64,000 nt of DNA from Pontibacter amylolyticus (GCF_014638845.1 NZ_BMFP01000002.1:390373-454372); one strand, 5' to 3'; positions 42,240 through 52,562 are shown, counted from the first letter of the stretch. The notes: generated from the sequence alone by a model not told the origin. Translations and numbers: made by a program.

Positions 42240-42290
42240 AGAGCCACGCTCTGCGAACCAACAATTTAACAATCCAACAATTTAGCAACT

Positions 42291-43265
42291 CTAACTATCC
42301 CTCTCCATCAGCTGCAAGGCCAGCCCATGAATGGTCGCTTTGCGCTCGACAGGCACTTGCACAGCCTCTAAGTGATACAGGGCCTGCTGGAAATAGAAAT
42401 CGATTTGCTGTTCGGTTTGCTTTCGGATGTTGAGCTGGTCATAAACAGCGGTGATGGCCTGCACTTTTTCCTCGGCTATACCTGCGTCTGTATTATCGCG
42501 CCAGCTCAGAATGGTTTGCAGTTGCTCCTGGTTGGCCTGCTCTAGGGCCGTCAGCATCAGAAAGGTTTTCTTATCCGAGAGGATATCGCCGCCCACTTGT
42601 TTACCGAATTTGGCCTTGTCGCCATACACGTCGAGCAGGTCGTCGCGGAGCTGGAAGGCGATGCCTACGTTGTCGCCGAATTGCTTCAGGTGCTCGGCGT
42701 CGCTGTCAGGGGCTCCCTGCAGGATAGCGCCCAGCTCCAGACTGAAGCCCAGGAGTACGGCCGTTTTAAGCGTGATCATGTGGATGTACTCTTCAATGCC
42801 CACCTGCTCGCGGCGCTCAAAGTTCATGTCGAGTTGCTGGCCTTCGCATACCTCAGCGGCTGTTTTGCTGAAGAGCTGCAGCACCTTGCCCAGCTTGTCG
42901 GGCGCTATACCCAGGAGCATTTCGTAGGCGCGCACCAGCATCACGTCACCACTTAGAATGGCGGTGTTGGCGTTCCACTTTTCGTGCACGGTCGGGTTGC
43001 CGCGGCGCAGTGGGGCCTTGTCCATGATGTCGTCGTGCATGAGCGTGAAGTTGTGGAAAACCTCCACTGCCGCAGCGGGCAATAGTGCGTTTTCCACATC
43101 ATCAGCATACATTTTTGCAGCCAGCAGCACTAGTAAGGGCCTTATCCGCTTTCCGCCCAGCGACATGATGTAGCGGATGGGCTCGTACAATTCCGCCGGC
43201 TGTTCTCCAAAGCGGAGGGTATTGAGCGTTTGGTTAAGCTGGGTTGAAAGCTGCGTAATATCCAC
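42291..43265 (-). CDS. Polyprenyl (octaprenyl-type) diphosphate synthase
   Basis: The 324-residue trans-prenyltransferase adds isopentenyl units to build the quinone side chain or related polyprenols. It has both aspartate-rich motifs, HDDIMD (about 78-83) and DDLLD (about 208-212), the GGKRIRPLL motif and LRRGNPTVHEKW. Length is typical for the IspB/GerC3-like family; the product chain length cannot be deduced. It starts 8 bases after the rnr stop, so the two form an operon. Confidence 0.93.
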   Translation of the reverse strand: MDITQLSTQLNQTLNTLRFGEQPAELYEPIRYIMSLGGKRIRPLLVLLAAKMYADDVENALLPAAAVEVFHNFTLMHDDIMDKAPLRRGNPTVHEKWNANTAILSGDVMLVRAYEMLLGIAPDKLGKVLQLFSKTAAEVCEGQQLDMNFERREQVGIEEYIHMITLKTAVLLGFSLELGAILQGAPDSDAEHLKQFGDNVGIAFQLRDDLLDVYGDKAKFGKQVGGDILSDKKTFLMLTALEQANQEQLQTILSWRDNTDAGIAEEKVQAITAVYDQLNIRKQTEQQIDFYFQQALYHLEAVQVPVERKATIHGLALQLMERDS

Positions 43266-43273
43266 AGGTTGTT

Positions 43274-45532
43274 TTAATGTCTTTTAAGGGTTTCTACCAG
43301 TTCCATGTCGATGGTGCGCTCGGCCATGTTGGCACCCACGATCTCGACCAGCACTTCATCTCCAAAAGAGATAATGCGCTTCGACTGACGACCAATAATG
43401 CGGTAGTTGTTGGAATCCAGCTCGTAGTAGTCGTCGTTCAGACTCGAGAGGCGCACCATGCCTTCGCACTTGTTCTCTTCAATCTCCACAAATATACCCC
43501 ATTCTGTCACACCAGACACAATTCCTTTGTACTGATTGCCGATGGTGTCCTTCATGAACTCCACCTGCTTGTACTTAATGGAGGCACGCTCGGCGTCGGC
43601 GGCACGTTTCTCCATTTCGGAAGAATGGCGGCAGCGCTCCTCAAAAGCCTCTTTGTCCTCCGAAGTGCCACCGTCCAGGTAGTGCTGCAACAGGCGATGC
43701 GCCATCATGTCGGGGTAGCGGCGAATAGGTGAGGTAAAGTGTGAGTAGTGGTCGAATGCCAGACCGAAGTGACCTTCCGGCTCGGTGCTATACTTGGCTT
43801 TGGCCATCGTACGGATCGCCAGGTTCTGCAGCACGCTTTGCTCGGGCTTGCCCTCGATCTCGTGCGTCAGGTTGTTCAGTTCTTCCGAAATATCGCCATC
43901 CGGGTCTACCTTGTAGCCAAACTTGCCGGCGAAGATAGAGAACGTGCTCAGCTTGTCGGGGTCCGGGGAGCCGTGCGTACGGTATACCATGGTCGGGCGC
44001 TTTTTGCCTTTGCCCAAGCCGTAGACAAACTCAGCCACCTTTTTGTTTGCCAGCAGCATGAATTCCTCAATCAGCTTGTGGGCGTCCTTGCGCTCCTTCA
44101 CATAAACAGAAAGCGGCTTGCCCTTCTCATCGAGCCTAAATTTCACTTCGGTCGTCTCAAAGCTGATAGCACCGTTTTTGAAGCGCTTCGCCTGCAGTTT
44201 TTTGGCAATGTTATTCAGGGTATTGATTTCCTCCACAAAGTCGCCCTCACCTGTCTCAATGCGCTCCTGCGCTTCTTCGTAGGAAAAGCGGCGGTCGGAA
44301 TACGTTATCGTACGACCGTACCAGGTGTCGTAGAGCTTGCCGTTGTCGTCAATCTCAAACACCACCGAGAAGGTCAGTTTCTCTTCGTTCGGACGCAGGG
44401 AGCAGAGGCCGTTTGATAGGCGCTCCGGCAGCATCGGGATGGTTCTGTCCACCAGGTATACCGAGGTGGCCCTGTGGAAAGCTTCCTTCTCGAGCAGGCT
44501 GCGCGGGTGTACGTAATGCGTCACGTCGGCAATGTGCACGCCAATCTCCCAGTTACCATTCTCTAGTTTCTGGATCGAAAGGGCATCGTCAAAGTCCTTG
44601 GCGTCGGCCGGGTCAATCGTGAAAGTGGTGACGTCGCGCATATCGCGGCGCTTGGCAAGCTCACCGGCCGGTATCTTGTCGGATATCTGCTCGGCCTCTT
44701 CTTCCACAGTCTCCGGAAACTCGAACGGCAGGCCGAACTCGGCCATGATGGAGTGAATCTCGGCCTCGTTCTCACCGGCCGGACCGAATACGCGAATCAC
44801 TTCGCCCGTCGGGTTCTTGCCGGGCTCTTTGGGCCATTCGATGATTTTCACCAGCACCTTGTCGCCTGATTGTGCCCCATTCAGGTTGCGCTCGCCCACG
44901 AACACGTCGAAGTAGAGTCGCTTGAAGTCGGGCACCACGAAGCCAAAGTTTTTGGTGAGCTCCATCAGGCCCACCAGTTCGGTGCGCGAACGCTCCAGTA
45001 CCTCGACCACCATGCCTTCTGAACGGCCGCCCTGCATCGTGGGCAGCACTTTCACTTTCACCAGGTCACCGTCCATGGCGTACTTCAGGTGCTCGCGGAA
45101 CACGCGCACATCGTCTTCTGTATCCTCGGACACGATGTAGGCATACTTGCTGTTTGCCAGGTCCACACGGCCCGTGATGATGTTGACGCGCAGGTTGAGC
45201 TGGTATTTGTCGCCGTCGATCAGCAGCAGCTTGTTCTCGCGCAGCAGTGTATTGACAATCACCATTAGCTCATCGCGGCCTTTCTTATCGACTATACCCA
45301 GCTTGCGGGTCATCTGACGCTGCGTGAATACGGTGTCAGGGCTGTTGGAGAACATCTCCAGCACGATGCCTTTGGCTGAGCGGTCTCTGCCGCCGCCTCT
45401 TTGGCCATCGCCTCGGCGGGAGCCGCCACCTGCGGATGGTTCTCTTCTGGAAGACTCGCCTCTGCGGGAGCCGCCTTTCTCGTTGCGGCTGTCTTTGTCT
45501 CTGCCGCCTTTGCTTGGTCTTTTACTTCTCAT
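43274..45532 (-). CDS. rnr: Ribonuclease R
   Basis: RNase R is a 3' to 5' exoribonuclease that degrades structured RNA. The 752-residue protein starts with an Arg/Gly/Ser-rich basic segment (1-55), then a winged-helix (about 58-120), cold-shock domains (about 120-260), the catalytic RNB domain (TFTIDPADAKDFDDALSIQ with the metal-binding aspartates, about 295-315; FTSPIRRYPDMMAHRLL near 600) and a C-terminal S1 domain (YKGIVSGVTEWGIFVEIEENKCEG). Length is typical. It is followed by the polyprenyl synthase gene. Confidence 0.96.
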   Translation of the reverse strand: MRSKRPSKGGRDKDSRNEKGGSRRGESSRREPSAGGGSRRGDGQRGGGRDRSAKGIVLEMFSNSPDTVFTQRQMTRKLGIVDKKGRDELMVIVNTLLRENKLLLIDGDKYQLNLRVNIITGRVDLANSKYAYIVSEDTEDDVRVFREHLKYAMDGDLVKVKVLPTMQGGRSEGMVVEVLERSRTELVGLMELTKNFGFVVPDFKRLYFDVFVGERNLNGAQSGDKVLVKIIEWPKEPGKNPTGEVIRVFGPAGENEAEIHSIMAEFGLPFEFPETVEEEAEQISDKIPAGELAKRRDMRDVTTFTIDPADAKDFDDALSIQKLENGNWEIGVHIADVTHYVHPRSLLEKEAFHRATSVYLVDRTIPMLPERLSNGLCSLRPNEEKLTFSVVFEIDDNGKLYDTWYGRTITYSDRRFSYEEAQERIETGEGDFVEEINTLNNIAKKLQAKRFKNGAISFETTEVKFRLDEKGKPLSVYVKERKDAHKLIEEFMLLANKKVAEFVYGLGKGKKRPTMVYRTHGSPDPDKLSTFSIFAGKFGYKVDPDGDISEELNNLTHEIEGKPEQSVLQNLAIRTMAKAKYSTEPEGHFGLAFDHYSHFTSPIRRYPDMMAHRLLQHYLDGGTSEDKEAFEERCRHSSEMEKRAADAERASIKYKQVEFMKDTIGNQYKGIVSGVTEWGIFVEIEENKCEGMVRLSSLNDDYYELDSNNYRIIGRQSKRIISFGDEVLVEIVGANMAERTIDMELVETLKRH

Positions 45533-45703
45533 GTATCTTGTTTCTAATGGCTAGTGCAGGTATGCCGCACCTCAGGCCATGTACTTATTGGTTGAAATGG
45601 TTTTGACTCTATACGCCCGCAAGGCAGACTAAGGTTAAAGCCAACTCAATTTCAGGTGAATTTATAGAGAAAAGTCTATATATGGGCCATGTGGACGGGT
45701 ATA

Positions 45704-47620
45704 TTAATCCTGGTACTGCGCTATACCTGATCTCAGGGCCACGCGCTTCTCCTGCGCCGCTGCAATGGCCTCGGGCCCGCCATCAGGTATGGCTTGCAGC
45801 AGCGAACGGGTATAGGCGTGCTGCGGGTTCCGGAAAAGCTGTGCAGGTATACCTTCTTCCACCAGGCGCCCTTCGTGCATCACCAGAATACGGTCGGCCA
45901 TGTGCCGGGCCACGGCCAGATCGTGGGTGATGAAGAGGTACGTCATATTGAAATCGCGCTTGAGTTCGTTGAGCAGATTGAGCACCTGCGCCTGCACCGA
46001 CACATCCAGCGCCGACACCGACTCGTCGCATATCAACAGCTTCGGCTGCAGCGCCAGGGCCCGTGCGATGACAATGCGCTGCCGTTGTCCTCCGGAAAAT
46101 GCCTGTGGATAACGCTGCGCATGTTCCGGCGTAAGCCCAACCTTCTCAAGGAGTTCCAGCATTTTAGCGCGGCGTTCTTTGTCATTTCCGTAGAGTTTAT
46201 GCACACGCATGGGTTCCAGTATGGCCTCCCCTACGGTTTGCATGGGGTTGAGCGAGGTATAGGGGTCCTGGAAGATCATCTGAAAATGGCGGCGGTTCCG
46301 GCGCAGGGTTTCCGCGTTCATGCGGGCGATGTTGTTGCCTTCGAACAGTACGCTCCCCGCCGTTGGCTCTATTAGCCGCAGAATCGCCCGCCCCAGTGTC
46401 GTCTTGCCGCTCCCCGACTCGCCCACCAGCGCAATCGTTTCGCCGTGCTTTAAGGCAAAGCTCACGCCGTCCACCGCTTTTACATGGCCTGTGGTGCGGG
46501 AGAAGATTCCTTTTTTGATAGGGAAGTATACCTGCAGGTCCTGCACCACCAGCAGGGGTGGCTTCTGGCTGTTGTCGCGCTGTTGTTTTATACCGGATAC
46601 AGTGCCTACGTAGGCATTCACCACATCTACCAGAGAGGGTTCGTATACCTGAGGCTGCTTTTCGAGGATATGGCCCTGCTCGTCTTCCTCCATAAAGTCG
46701 GCCACAACCGGCAGCCTGGTCTGTGACCTGGTGCTGAGCGTAGGGCGGCAGGCCAACAGGCCCTTGGTATAGGGGTGCTGCGGATTGGTGAAGATGTCGA
46801 GCACTTTCCCTTGCTCTACGATACGGCCTTTGTACATGACCAGCACGCGGTCGGCTATCTCGGCCACTACCCCCAGATCGTGACTGATGAACAGCACGGC
46901 CATGTTCTGCTTGACCCGCAACTCGTCGATCAACGAGAGCATGCGGGCCTGCACCGTTACGTCCAGGGCAGTGGTCGGCTCGTCGGCAAGCAGGATGGCA
47001 GGCTTGCAGGCCATGGCCATGGCGATCATGACGCGTTGCTTCTGTCCGCCGGAAATCTGGTGTGGATAACTGTCGTAAATTTGCTCCGGCCTGGGCAGCC
47101 TGGCCTGCTCAAAAAGTCGCAAAACGTGCTCTTTCGCCTCTTTTTTGGAAATTTTACGGTGCCACAACAGCACCTCCGCTACCTGTTGTCCACAGGTATA
47201 GACGGGGTTGAGCGACGACATCGGGTCCTGAAAGATCATGCCCATCTCGTTGCCCCGAACCTGTTGCAGGTCCTTTTCCTTTAGTTGCAGGAGATCTACC
47301 GCCCCCAGCCGTTCCGACTGAAACAAGGCCTTCCCGCCGACCTTTGCGTTGGCATCGAGCAACTGCATCAGCGAGAGCGCCGTCACCGTCTTTCCCGACC
47401 CCGACTCACCCACAATGGCTACCGCCTCGCCCGGGTATACCGCAAACGACACCTTGTCCACTGCGCGCACCATACCCTGGCGTGTGGCAAAAGTGGTTTC
47501 GAGATCGGTTACCTGCAGTATGGGTGTGGGTATAGGCAAGGGCGATGGGGCTTGGTGCTTCTGGTAAAAATAAGGTTTTTTGAATGAATGCGAAGCCTTT
47601 CTTGTTCTGGTATTTCGCAC
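45704..47620 (-). CDS. ABC transporter ATP-binding protein with two NBDs (oligopeptide type)
   Basis: The 638-residue protein fuses two complete ABC ATPases of the DppD/DppF or OppD/OppF type. NBD1 has Walker [11 protein letters not shown] and [13 protein letters not shown] (about 60-240), NBD2 has [13 protein letters not shown] and [16 protein letters not shown] (about 385-580); both carry the ISGGQKQR or FSGGQRQR signature and an oligopeptide-type C-terminal extension ending in a P-rich loop. No permease or binding-protein genes are adjacent, so partners must be elsewhere. The start is a GTG at 47620; its first 35 residues do not look like the family and a start further in is possible. Confidence 0.9.
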   Translation of the reverse strand: MRNTRTRKASHSFKKPYFYQKHQAPSPLPIPTPILQVTDLETTFATRQGMVRAVDKVSFAVYPGEAVAIVGESGSGKTVTALSLMQLLDANAKVGGKALFQSERLGAVDLLQLKEKDLQQVRGNEMGMIFQDPMSSLNPVYTCGQQVAEVLLWHRKISKKEAKEHVLRLFEQARLPRPEQIYDSYPHQISGGQKQRVMIAMAMACKPAILLADEPTTALDVTVQARMLSLIDELRVKQNMAVLFISHDLGVVAEIADRVLVMYKGRIVEQGKVLDIFTNPQHPYTKGLLACRPTLSTRSQTRLPVVADFMEEDEQGHILEKQPQVYEPSLVDVVNAYVGTVSGIKQQRDNSQKPPLLVVQDLQVYFPIKKGIFSRTTGHVKAVDGVSFALKHGETIALVGESGSGKTTLGRAILRLIEPTAGSVLFEGNNIARMNAETLRRNRRHFQMIFQDPYTSLNPMQTVGEAILEPMRVHKLYGNDKERRAKMLELLEKVGLTPEHAQRYPQAFSGGQRQRIVIARALALQPKLLICDESVSALDVSVQAQVLNLLNELKRDFNMTYLFITHDLAVARHMADRILVMHEGRLVEEGIPAQLFRNPQHAYTRSLLQAIPDGGPEAIAAAQEKRVALRSGIAQYQD

Positions 47621-47634
47621 TACATTTAAGTTTG
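47602..47634 (+). promoter_or_regulatory. Candidate promoter of the HAD phosphatase gene
   Basis: TTG (47602-47604) lies 22 bases before TAAGTTTG (47627-47634), a good -7 element. The predicted start is about 47640, only about 8 bases from the ATG at 47648, which would give a very short leader. Confidence 0.4.
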
Positions 47635-47647
47635 ACCAAAAAAAGCA

Positions 47648-48310
47648 ATGCAGAACAATTCAGAATATAATCACGCTACCAATTTAACTAGTTTAGAAGC
47701 CGATCAGAAAAGCACGATCATTTGGGACCTCGGTGCCGTGCTCATCGACTGGAACCCGCACTACCTGTACCGCAAGATTTTTGACGATGAGGCAGAGATG
47801 CATCATTTCCTGGAGAACGTCTGCACCTTTGATTGGAACGAAGAGCAGGATGGCGGCCGCACGATTCAGGAAGCCAATGATTACCTGATTGCCAGACACC
47901 CGGAGCATGAAGAGAACATTAGAGCCTACTATGGCCGCTGGGAGGAAATGCTGGGCGGACCGATTCAGGACTCAGTAGCGATCTTACGCGAGATGAAACT
48001 ACGCGGAGAACATACCCTATACGCCCTTACGAACTGGTCTGCCGAACTCTTTCCGATCGCTTTGGAGCGCTACGACTTCCTCGGCTGGTTCGACGGCATC
48101 GTGGTGTCGGGTACTGAAAAAGACCGCAAGCCCAACCACAGCTTCTACCATACCTTGCTGAACAGGTATAGCCTGCAACCCGAAGAAGTGCTTTTCATTG
48201 ATGACAACCTGCGCAACATCAAGGCCGCCGAGCAGTTAGGCATCGAGTCAATTCATTTTACTTCGCCGGAGGAGTTGAGAGTACGACTGGAGAAAATGGG
48301 GGTGTTGTAA
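47648..48310 (+). CDS. HAD-family hydrolase/phosphatase
   Basis: The 220-residue protein has the HAD motifs: the nucleophile region IIWDLGAVLIDWNP (28-41; DxG in place of the usual DxD), Thr/Ser motif YALTNWSAELFP, Lys motif DRKPNHSFY and the acidic motif VLFIDDNLRNIKAAEQLG. It resembles YihX-type phosphatases acting on sugar phosphates or nucleotides. The absence of the second Asp may lower phosphatase activity. It is divergent from the ABC ATPase and converges on lspA, with a strong terminator between. Confidence 0.88.
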   Translation: MQNNSEYNHATNLTSLEADQKSTIIWDLGAVLIDWNPHYLYRKIFDDEAEMHHFLENVCTFDWNEEQDGGRTIQEANDYLIARHPEHEENIRAYYGRWEEMLGGPIQDSVAILREMKLRGEHTLYALTNWSAELFPIALERYDFLGWFDGIVVSGTEKDRKPNHSFYHTLLNRYSLQPEEVLFIDDNLRNIKAAEQLGIESIHFTSPEELRVRLEKMGVL

Positions 48311-48429
48311 AAAATTCTTACCTTCAGTTGATGTCGATCCTCATAAATGATGGAGAAGAAAAGATGGTCTATGGTTTCCTTCTTCACCATGGTTTTGAAG
48401 ATATCAGGTATGAACCAGGTAAAACTTTA

Positions 48430-48479
48430 AGCAAAACGAAAGCGGCTATTCCACATGGAACAGCCGCTTTCGTTTTGCT
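48430..48479. terminator. Strong two-way terminator between the HAD gene and lspA
   Basis: An 18-bp perfect stem (48430-48447 with 48462-48479; AGCAAAACGAAAGCGGCT on the left) continues inward as TTCC/GGAA, leaving a 4-base loop. T runs flank both sides. It can end both convergent transcripts. Confidence 0.85.
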
Positions 48480-48491
48480 TATACCTATACC

Positions 48492-49112
48492 TTACAAACC
48501 CTGCTGCTCGGCAGCCGGCTCCTTAACGGGCTCGTCGTGATGCGCGAAGAAACGCTTCTGGTTGAAGAGGATAATCAGCACCCCGATAAAGATAGCCGAA
48601 TCCGCCACGTTGAAGATAGGCCACAGCGACATCGGTTTGCCACCCAGCAAGGGGATCCAGTGTGGCACGATGCCTTCCCAAATATCAATGTAGAACATAT
48701 CGATTACCTGCCCATGGAACCACGGTGTGGACGAGCCATAAGGGTGATTGTCGAACAACACACCATAGAACGTACTGTCGATCAGGTTGCCGATGGCACC
48801 GCCCAGAATCAGGCCGATGCACCAGATCAGGCCTTTAGGGGCTTTCGTCTTCACCAGATGATAGATATAATAGGCGATGCCAAACACCGCCACCAATCTA
48901 AACAGCGACAGCATCAGCTTACCGTAATCAGAGCCGAGCTCCACACCGAAGGCCATACCCGGATTCAGGGTATAGTGCAGCTTCAGCCAGTCGCCCAGCA
49001 GTACGATCTCGCCCGGCATACCCATTTCCATGTTGTAATGCACGATAAGCTTCACAGCCTGATCGATGATGATGACGATGAGGGCCACCAGGTAGTACTT
49101 CCAATATTTCAT
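48492..49112 (-). CDS. lspA: Lipoprotein signal peptidase (signal peptidase II)
   Basis: LspA cleaves the signal peptide of lipoproteins after lipidation. The 206-residue protein has four helices, the first motif IIDQAVKLIVH, the N-x-G-x-AFG motif (NPGMAFGVELG), and the catalytic-aspartate motifs GNLIDSTFYGVL and FNVADSAIFIGV. The loop around 130-160 (HPYGSSTPWFHGQVIDMFYIDIWEG) is a longer insert typical of the Bacteroidota form. It matches the many lipoprotein genes in this window. It lies downstream of ileS with a hairpin between. Confidence 0.95.
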   Translation of the reverse strand: MKYWKYYLVALIVIIIDQAVKLIVHYNMEMGMPGEIVLLGDWLKLHYTLNPGMAFGVELGSDYGKLMLSLFRLVAVFGIAYYIYHLVKTKAPKGLIWCIGLILGGAIGNLIDSTFYGVLFDNHPYGSSTPWFHGQVIDMFYIDIWEGIVPHWIPLLGGKPMSLWPIFNVADSAIFIGVLIILFNQKRFFAHHDEPVKEPAAEQQGL

Positions 49113-49173
49113 GTTTCGTCAATTAGGCTGCGGGGACCTTGTGAAGCCGCCGCAGGATAAAGGTATAAGGTAT

Positions 49174-49200
49174 AGCCCCAGCCGATTCAAGGCCGGGGCT
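49174..49200. terminator. Hairpin between ileS and lspA
   Basis: AGCCCCAGCC and GGCCGGGGCT (49174-49183, 49191-49200) form a 10-bp stem with one mismatch. A T-rich tail follows on the plus strand only, so on the minus strand it is at most a weak ileS terminator. Confidence 0.5.
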
Positions 49201-49214
49201 TCTTGTTCTTTAAG

Positions 49215-52200
49215 CTAAACCGCTTCGGTGCGGATGTGAATGTTCACCTGGTAGTCATCCACCTCGAGAAGCGTACCATCTACCACATTGTCAGTCAGTT
49301 CCAGGCTCAGCGCCTGCGTTTCGGTCTGGATGTAGTCGCGGAAGTTTTCCACAGCGGTATTTACCTCCTGCACCGATGCCTGCAGCACGATGTGTATCTT
49401 GTCCTGCACCTCCAGGTTGCTGTCCTTGCGCAGGTTCTGGATGCGGTTCACCAGTTCGCGGGCGATGCCTTCCTGTTTCAGCTCTTCGGTGATGGTCACG
49501 TCGAGCGCCACGGTCAGTTTGCCTTCGCTGGCTACCAGCCAACCCGGAATGTCTTCTGAAGAGATTTCCACGTCATCTGGCGTCAGCACGGCGGTTTCCT
49601 CGTCGTTTATCTGCAGCTCGATGCCACCTTCACGCTCCAGCGTAGCGATGTCGTCCTGGTTCATCTGCTGCACGGCAGCGGCCACCAGCTTCATTTTCGG
49701 ACCGAATACCTGACCCAGCTTCTTGAAATTCGGTTTGATCTTCTTCACCAGGATACCCGACGTATCGTCGATGTACTCCACATGCTTGATGTTCACCTCG
49801 CTCATGATCAGGTCTTCCACGGCCTGTATCTGGTGACGGGTATGCTCGCTCAGTACAGGTATAAGGATACGCTGCAGCGGCTGACGTACCTTGATGAAGT
49901 GCTTCTTGCGCAGCGAGTGCACCAGCGACGAGATGGTCTGGGCCAACGCCATGCGCTCTTCCAGGTCTTTGTCGATGGCGGCGTGCTCCACTTCCGGGTA
50001 GTAAGCCAGGTGTACCGATTCCTCTTTGTGCTTGCCGCTCACGGCGTTCAGGTCGCGGTACAGCTGCTCGGCGTAGAACGGCGCGATTGGCGAAGCTAGC
50101 TTGGCAATGGTCTCCAGACAGGTATAAAGCGTCTGGTAAGCGGCCACCTTGTCTTCGTTGTACTCGCCTTTCCAGAAGCGCTTGCGGTTGAGGCGCACGT
50201 ACCAGTTGCTCAGGTCGTCCACCACGAAATCCTGTATCGCACGGGCGGCGCGGGTTGGGTCGTAGTCATCTAAATACGAATCTACGTCAGCTACCAGTGT
50301 GTTCAGCTTCGAGATGATCCAGCGGTCGCTTTCGGTTCTGCGTTCCAGCGGCACTTCGTCCTCGGCGAACGTAAAGTTATCGAGGTTGGCGTACAGCGCG
50401 AAGAAAGAGTAGGTGTTCTGCAGCGTGCCGAAGAAACGGCGCTGTGTCTCTACCACCCCCTCCGGGTTGAATTTCAGGTTGTCCCAAGGCGGCGCGTTGG
50501 CGATCATGTACCAGCGCACGGCATCCGGGCCGTACTTGCCGATCATTTCGAACGGATCGATGGCGTTGCCCAGGCGCTTGCTCATCTTGTTGCCGTTCTT
50601 GTCCAGCACCAGGCCGTTGGCGATTACGTTCTTGTAGGCCACGCTGTCCTCGAGCATCACCGCCAAGGCGTGCAGCGTAAAGAACCAGCCACGTGTCTGG
50701 TCCACCCCTTCGGCGATGTAGTCAGCCGGGAAGTTCTGTTCGAATATTTCCTTGTTCTCGATCGGGTAGTGCCACTGTGCATAAGGCATGGCGCCCGAGT
50801 CAAACCAAACGTCGATCAGGTCTGTCTCTCTGTACATTGGCTTTCCGGACGGGCTCACCAGCACGATGTTGTCCACATACGGACGGTGCAGGTCATTGAT
50901 CTCCACGGAAGCCTCCATGTAGCCTTTTTCCACCGCACGATCCATCTCCTCGCTCAGCTGTGCGATCGAGCCAATGCAGATTTCTTCCTCGCCGTCCTCT
51001 GTCCGCCAGATCGGCAAAGGGGTACCCCAGTAGCGGGAGCGCGACAGGTTCCAGTCCACCAGGTTCTCGAGCCAGTTACCGAATCGCCCTGTACCGGTAG
51101 ACTCCGGTTTCCAGTTGATGGTCTTGTTGAGCTCGATCATCCTGTCTTTCACGGCAGTGGTTTTGATGAACCAGCTGTCGAGCGGATAGTAGAGCACCGG
51201 CTTGTCAGTTCTCCAGCAGTGTGGGTAGGTGTGCTCGTATTTCTCTACTTTAAAGGCTTTGCCTTCTTCTTTCAGTTTGATGGCGATCAGGACATCGGTC
51301 GGCTTGTAGTCAGGCGCTGACTCGTCTTCTCCGGTGTAGTTTTTCACGTACATGCCGGCAAAGTCGGTGATCTCCTGTACAAAACGACCTTGCTTGTCCA
51401 CGATAGGGGCAGGCTTTCCGTTCTCGTCCATTACCAGCAGCGCCGGGATGTCGTTCTGAGCCGCTACCCTAAAGTCGTCCGCACCAAAGGTTGGCGAGAT
51501 ATGCACGATACCGGTACCATCTTCGGTAGTCACGAAGTCGCCTACCACTACGCGGAACGCAGGCTTGTCTGGCTGCACGTACGGCATCAGCTGGTGGTAC
51601 TCCACCCCTGCCAGGTCCGCGCCTGTAAATTCCTCTACTACTTTGAACGGGATCAGCTTGTCGCCGGAGCTATAGTCCGTCAGGGCCAGGTCAGCGGCCT
51701 TCGGATTGAAGAAACGGCTCACCAGGTCTTTGGCCAGGATAACCGAGATCGGCTCGTAGGTATAGGGGTTGTAGGTTTTTACCTTCACGTACTTGATGCC
51801 TTTGCCTACGGCCAGGGCCGTGTTGGCAGGTAGCGTCCAGGGCGTGGTCGTCCAGGCCAGGAAAGAGACTTTCTCTTCCTCGTACTCGAACAGGAACATG
51901 TTGCGGGTGATCTTCTTCACCTCGAACTGCGCCACGATGGTCGTGTCTTTTACCATCTTGTAGCAACCCGGCTGGTTGAGCTCATGCGAACTCAAGCCGG
52001 TACCCGCACCCGGCGAATAAGGCTGGATGGTGTAGCCTTTGTAAAGCAGGCCTTTGTCGTAGAGGCGCTTCAGCAGGGCCCATACCGACTCAATGTATTC
52101 GTTCTCAAACGTGATGTAGGGGTTGTCCAGGTCTACCCAGTAGCCCATCTTCTCGGTCAGGTCGTCCCACTGGCCTTTGAAACGCATCACGGTTTCGCGG

Positions 52201-52562
52201 CAGCGCTGGTTGTACTCCTCTACAGTGATTTTCTTGCCTATATCTTCCTTAGTAATGCCCAGTTCCTTTTCTACCTGCAGTTCTACGGGCAGGCCATGCG
52301 TGTCCCAGCCACCTTTGCGGTTTACCTGGAAACCTTTGAGGGTCTTGTAGCGGCAGAAAATGTCTTTCACGGCGCGGGCCATCACGTGGTGAATGCCTGG
52401 CGTACCGTTCGCTGACGGCGGTCCTTCATAAAACACGAAAGGCTTGTGCCCTTCTCTTGTTGCAACTGACTTCTGGAAGATGTTGTGCTCCTTCCAAAAC
52501 GCCAGCACCTCCTCGCCTACTTGCGCGTAGTTGAGGTTTTTGTATTCGTTATATTTTGCCAT
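49215..52562 (-). CDS. ileS: Isoleucyl-tRNA ligase, long (type 2) form with GxHH signature
   Basis: IleRS charges tRNA-Ile and has an editing domain for valine. The ATG at 52562 gives 1115 residues, the size of the type 2 (IleRS2) group, with the Zn-free C-terminal DUF5915 region seen in Bacteroidota. The KMSKS motif is KMSKR near 600. The N-terminal class I signature reads GIHH at residues 56-59 (TPGIHHVMAR) where HxGH is normal. This swapped signature has been described for a subgroup of IleRS2 enzymes and linked to very high mupirocin resistance. The gene has a long leader with its own -7 element at 52878. Confidence 0.96.
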   Translation of the reverse strand: MAKYNEYKNLNYAQVGEEVLAFWKEHNIFQKSVATREGHKPFVFYEGPPSANGTPGIHHVMARAVKDIFCRYKTLKGFQVNRKGGWDTHGLPVELQVEKELGITKEDIGKKITVEEYNQRCRETVMRFKGQWDDLTEKMGYWVDLDNPYITFENEYIESVWALLKRLYDKGLLYKGYTIQPYSPGAGTGLSSHELNQPGCYKMVKDTTIVAQFEVKKITRNMFLFEYEEEKVSFLAWTTTPWTLPANTALAVGKGIKYVKVKTYNPYTYEPISVILAKDLVSRFFNPKAADLALTDYSSGDKLIPFKVVEEFTGADLAGVEYHQLMPYVQPDKPAFRVVVGDFVTTEDGTGIVHISPTFGADDFRVAAQNDIPALLVMDENGKPAPIVDKQGRFVQEITDFAGMYVKNYTGEDESAPDYKPTDVLIAIKLKEEGKAFKVEKYEHTYPHCWRTDKPVLYYPLDSWFIKTTAVKDRMIELNKTINWKPESTGTGRFGNWLENLVDWNLSRSRYWGTPLPIWRTEDGEEEICIGSIAQLSEEMDRAVEKGYMEASVEINDLHRPYVDNIVLVSPSGKPMYRETDLIDVWFDSGAMPYAQWHYPIENKEIFEQNFPADYIAEGVDQTRGWFFTLHALAVMLEDSVAYKNVIANGLVLDKNGNKMSKRLGNAIDPFEMIGKYGPDAVRWYMIANAPPWDNLKFNPEGVVETQRRFFGTLQNTYSFFALYANLDNFTFAEDEVPLERRTESDRWIISKLNTLVADVDSYLDDYDPTRAARAIQDFVVDDLSNWYVRLNRKRFWKGEYNEDKVAAYQTLYTCLETIAKLASPIAPFYAEQLYRDLNAVSGKHKEESVHLAYYPEVEHAAIDKDLEERMALAQTISSLVHSLRKKHFIKVRQPLQRILIPVLSEHTRHQIQAVEDLIMSEVNIKHVEYIDDTSGILVKKIKPNFKKLGQVFGPKMKLVAAAVQQMNQDDIATLEREGGIELQINDEETAVLTPDDVEISSEDIPGWLVASEGKLTVALDVTITEELKQEGIARELVNRIQNLRKDSNLEVQDKIHIVLQASVQEVNTAVENFRDYIQTETQALSLELTDNVVDGTLLEVDDYQVNIHIRTEAV

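Noticed and set aside
48328..48540. 70-codon plus-strand frame after the HAD gene
   Set aside because: It reads through a strong terminator hairpin and into antisense lspA.
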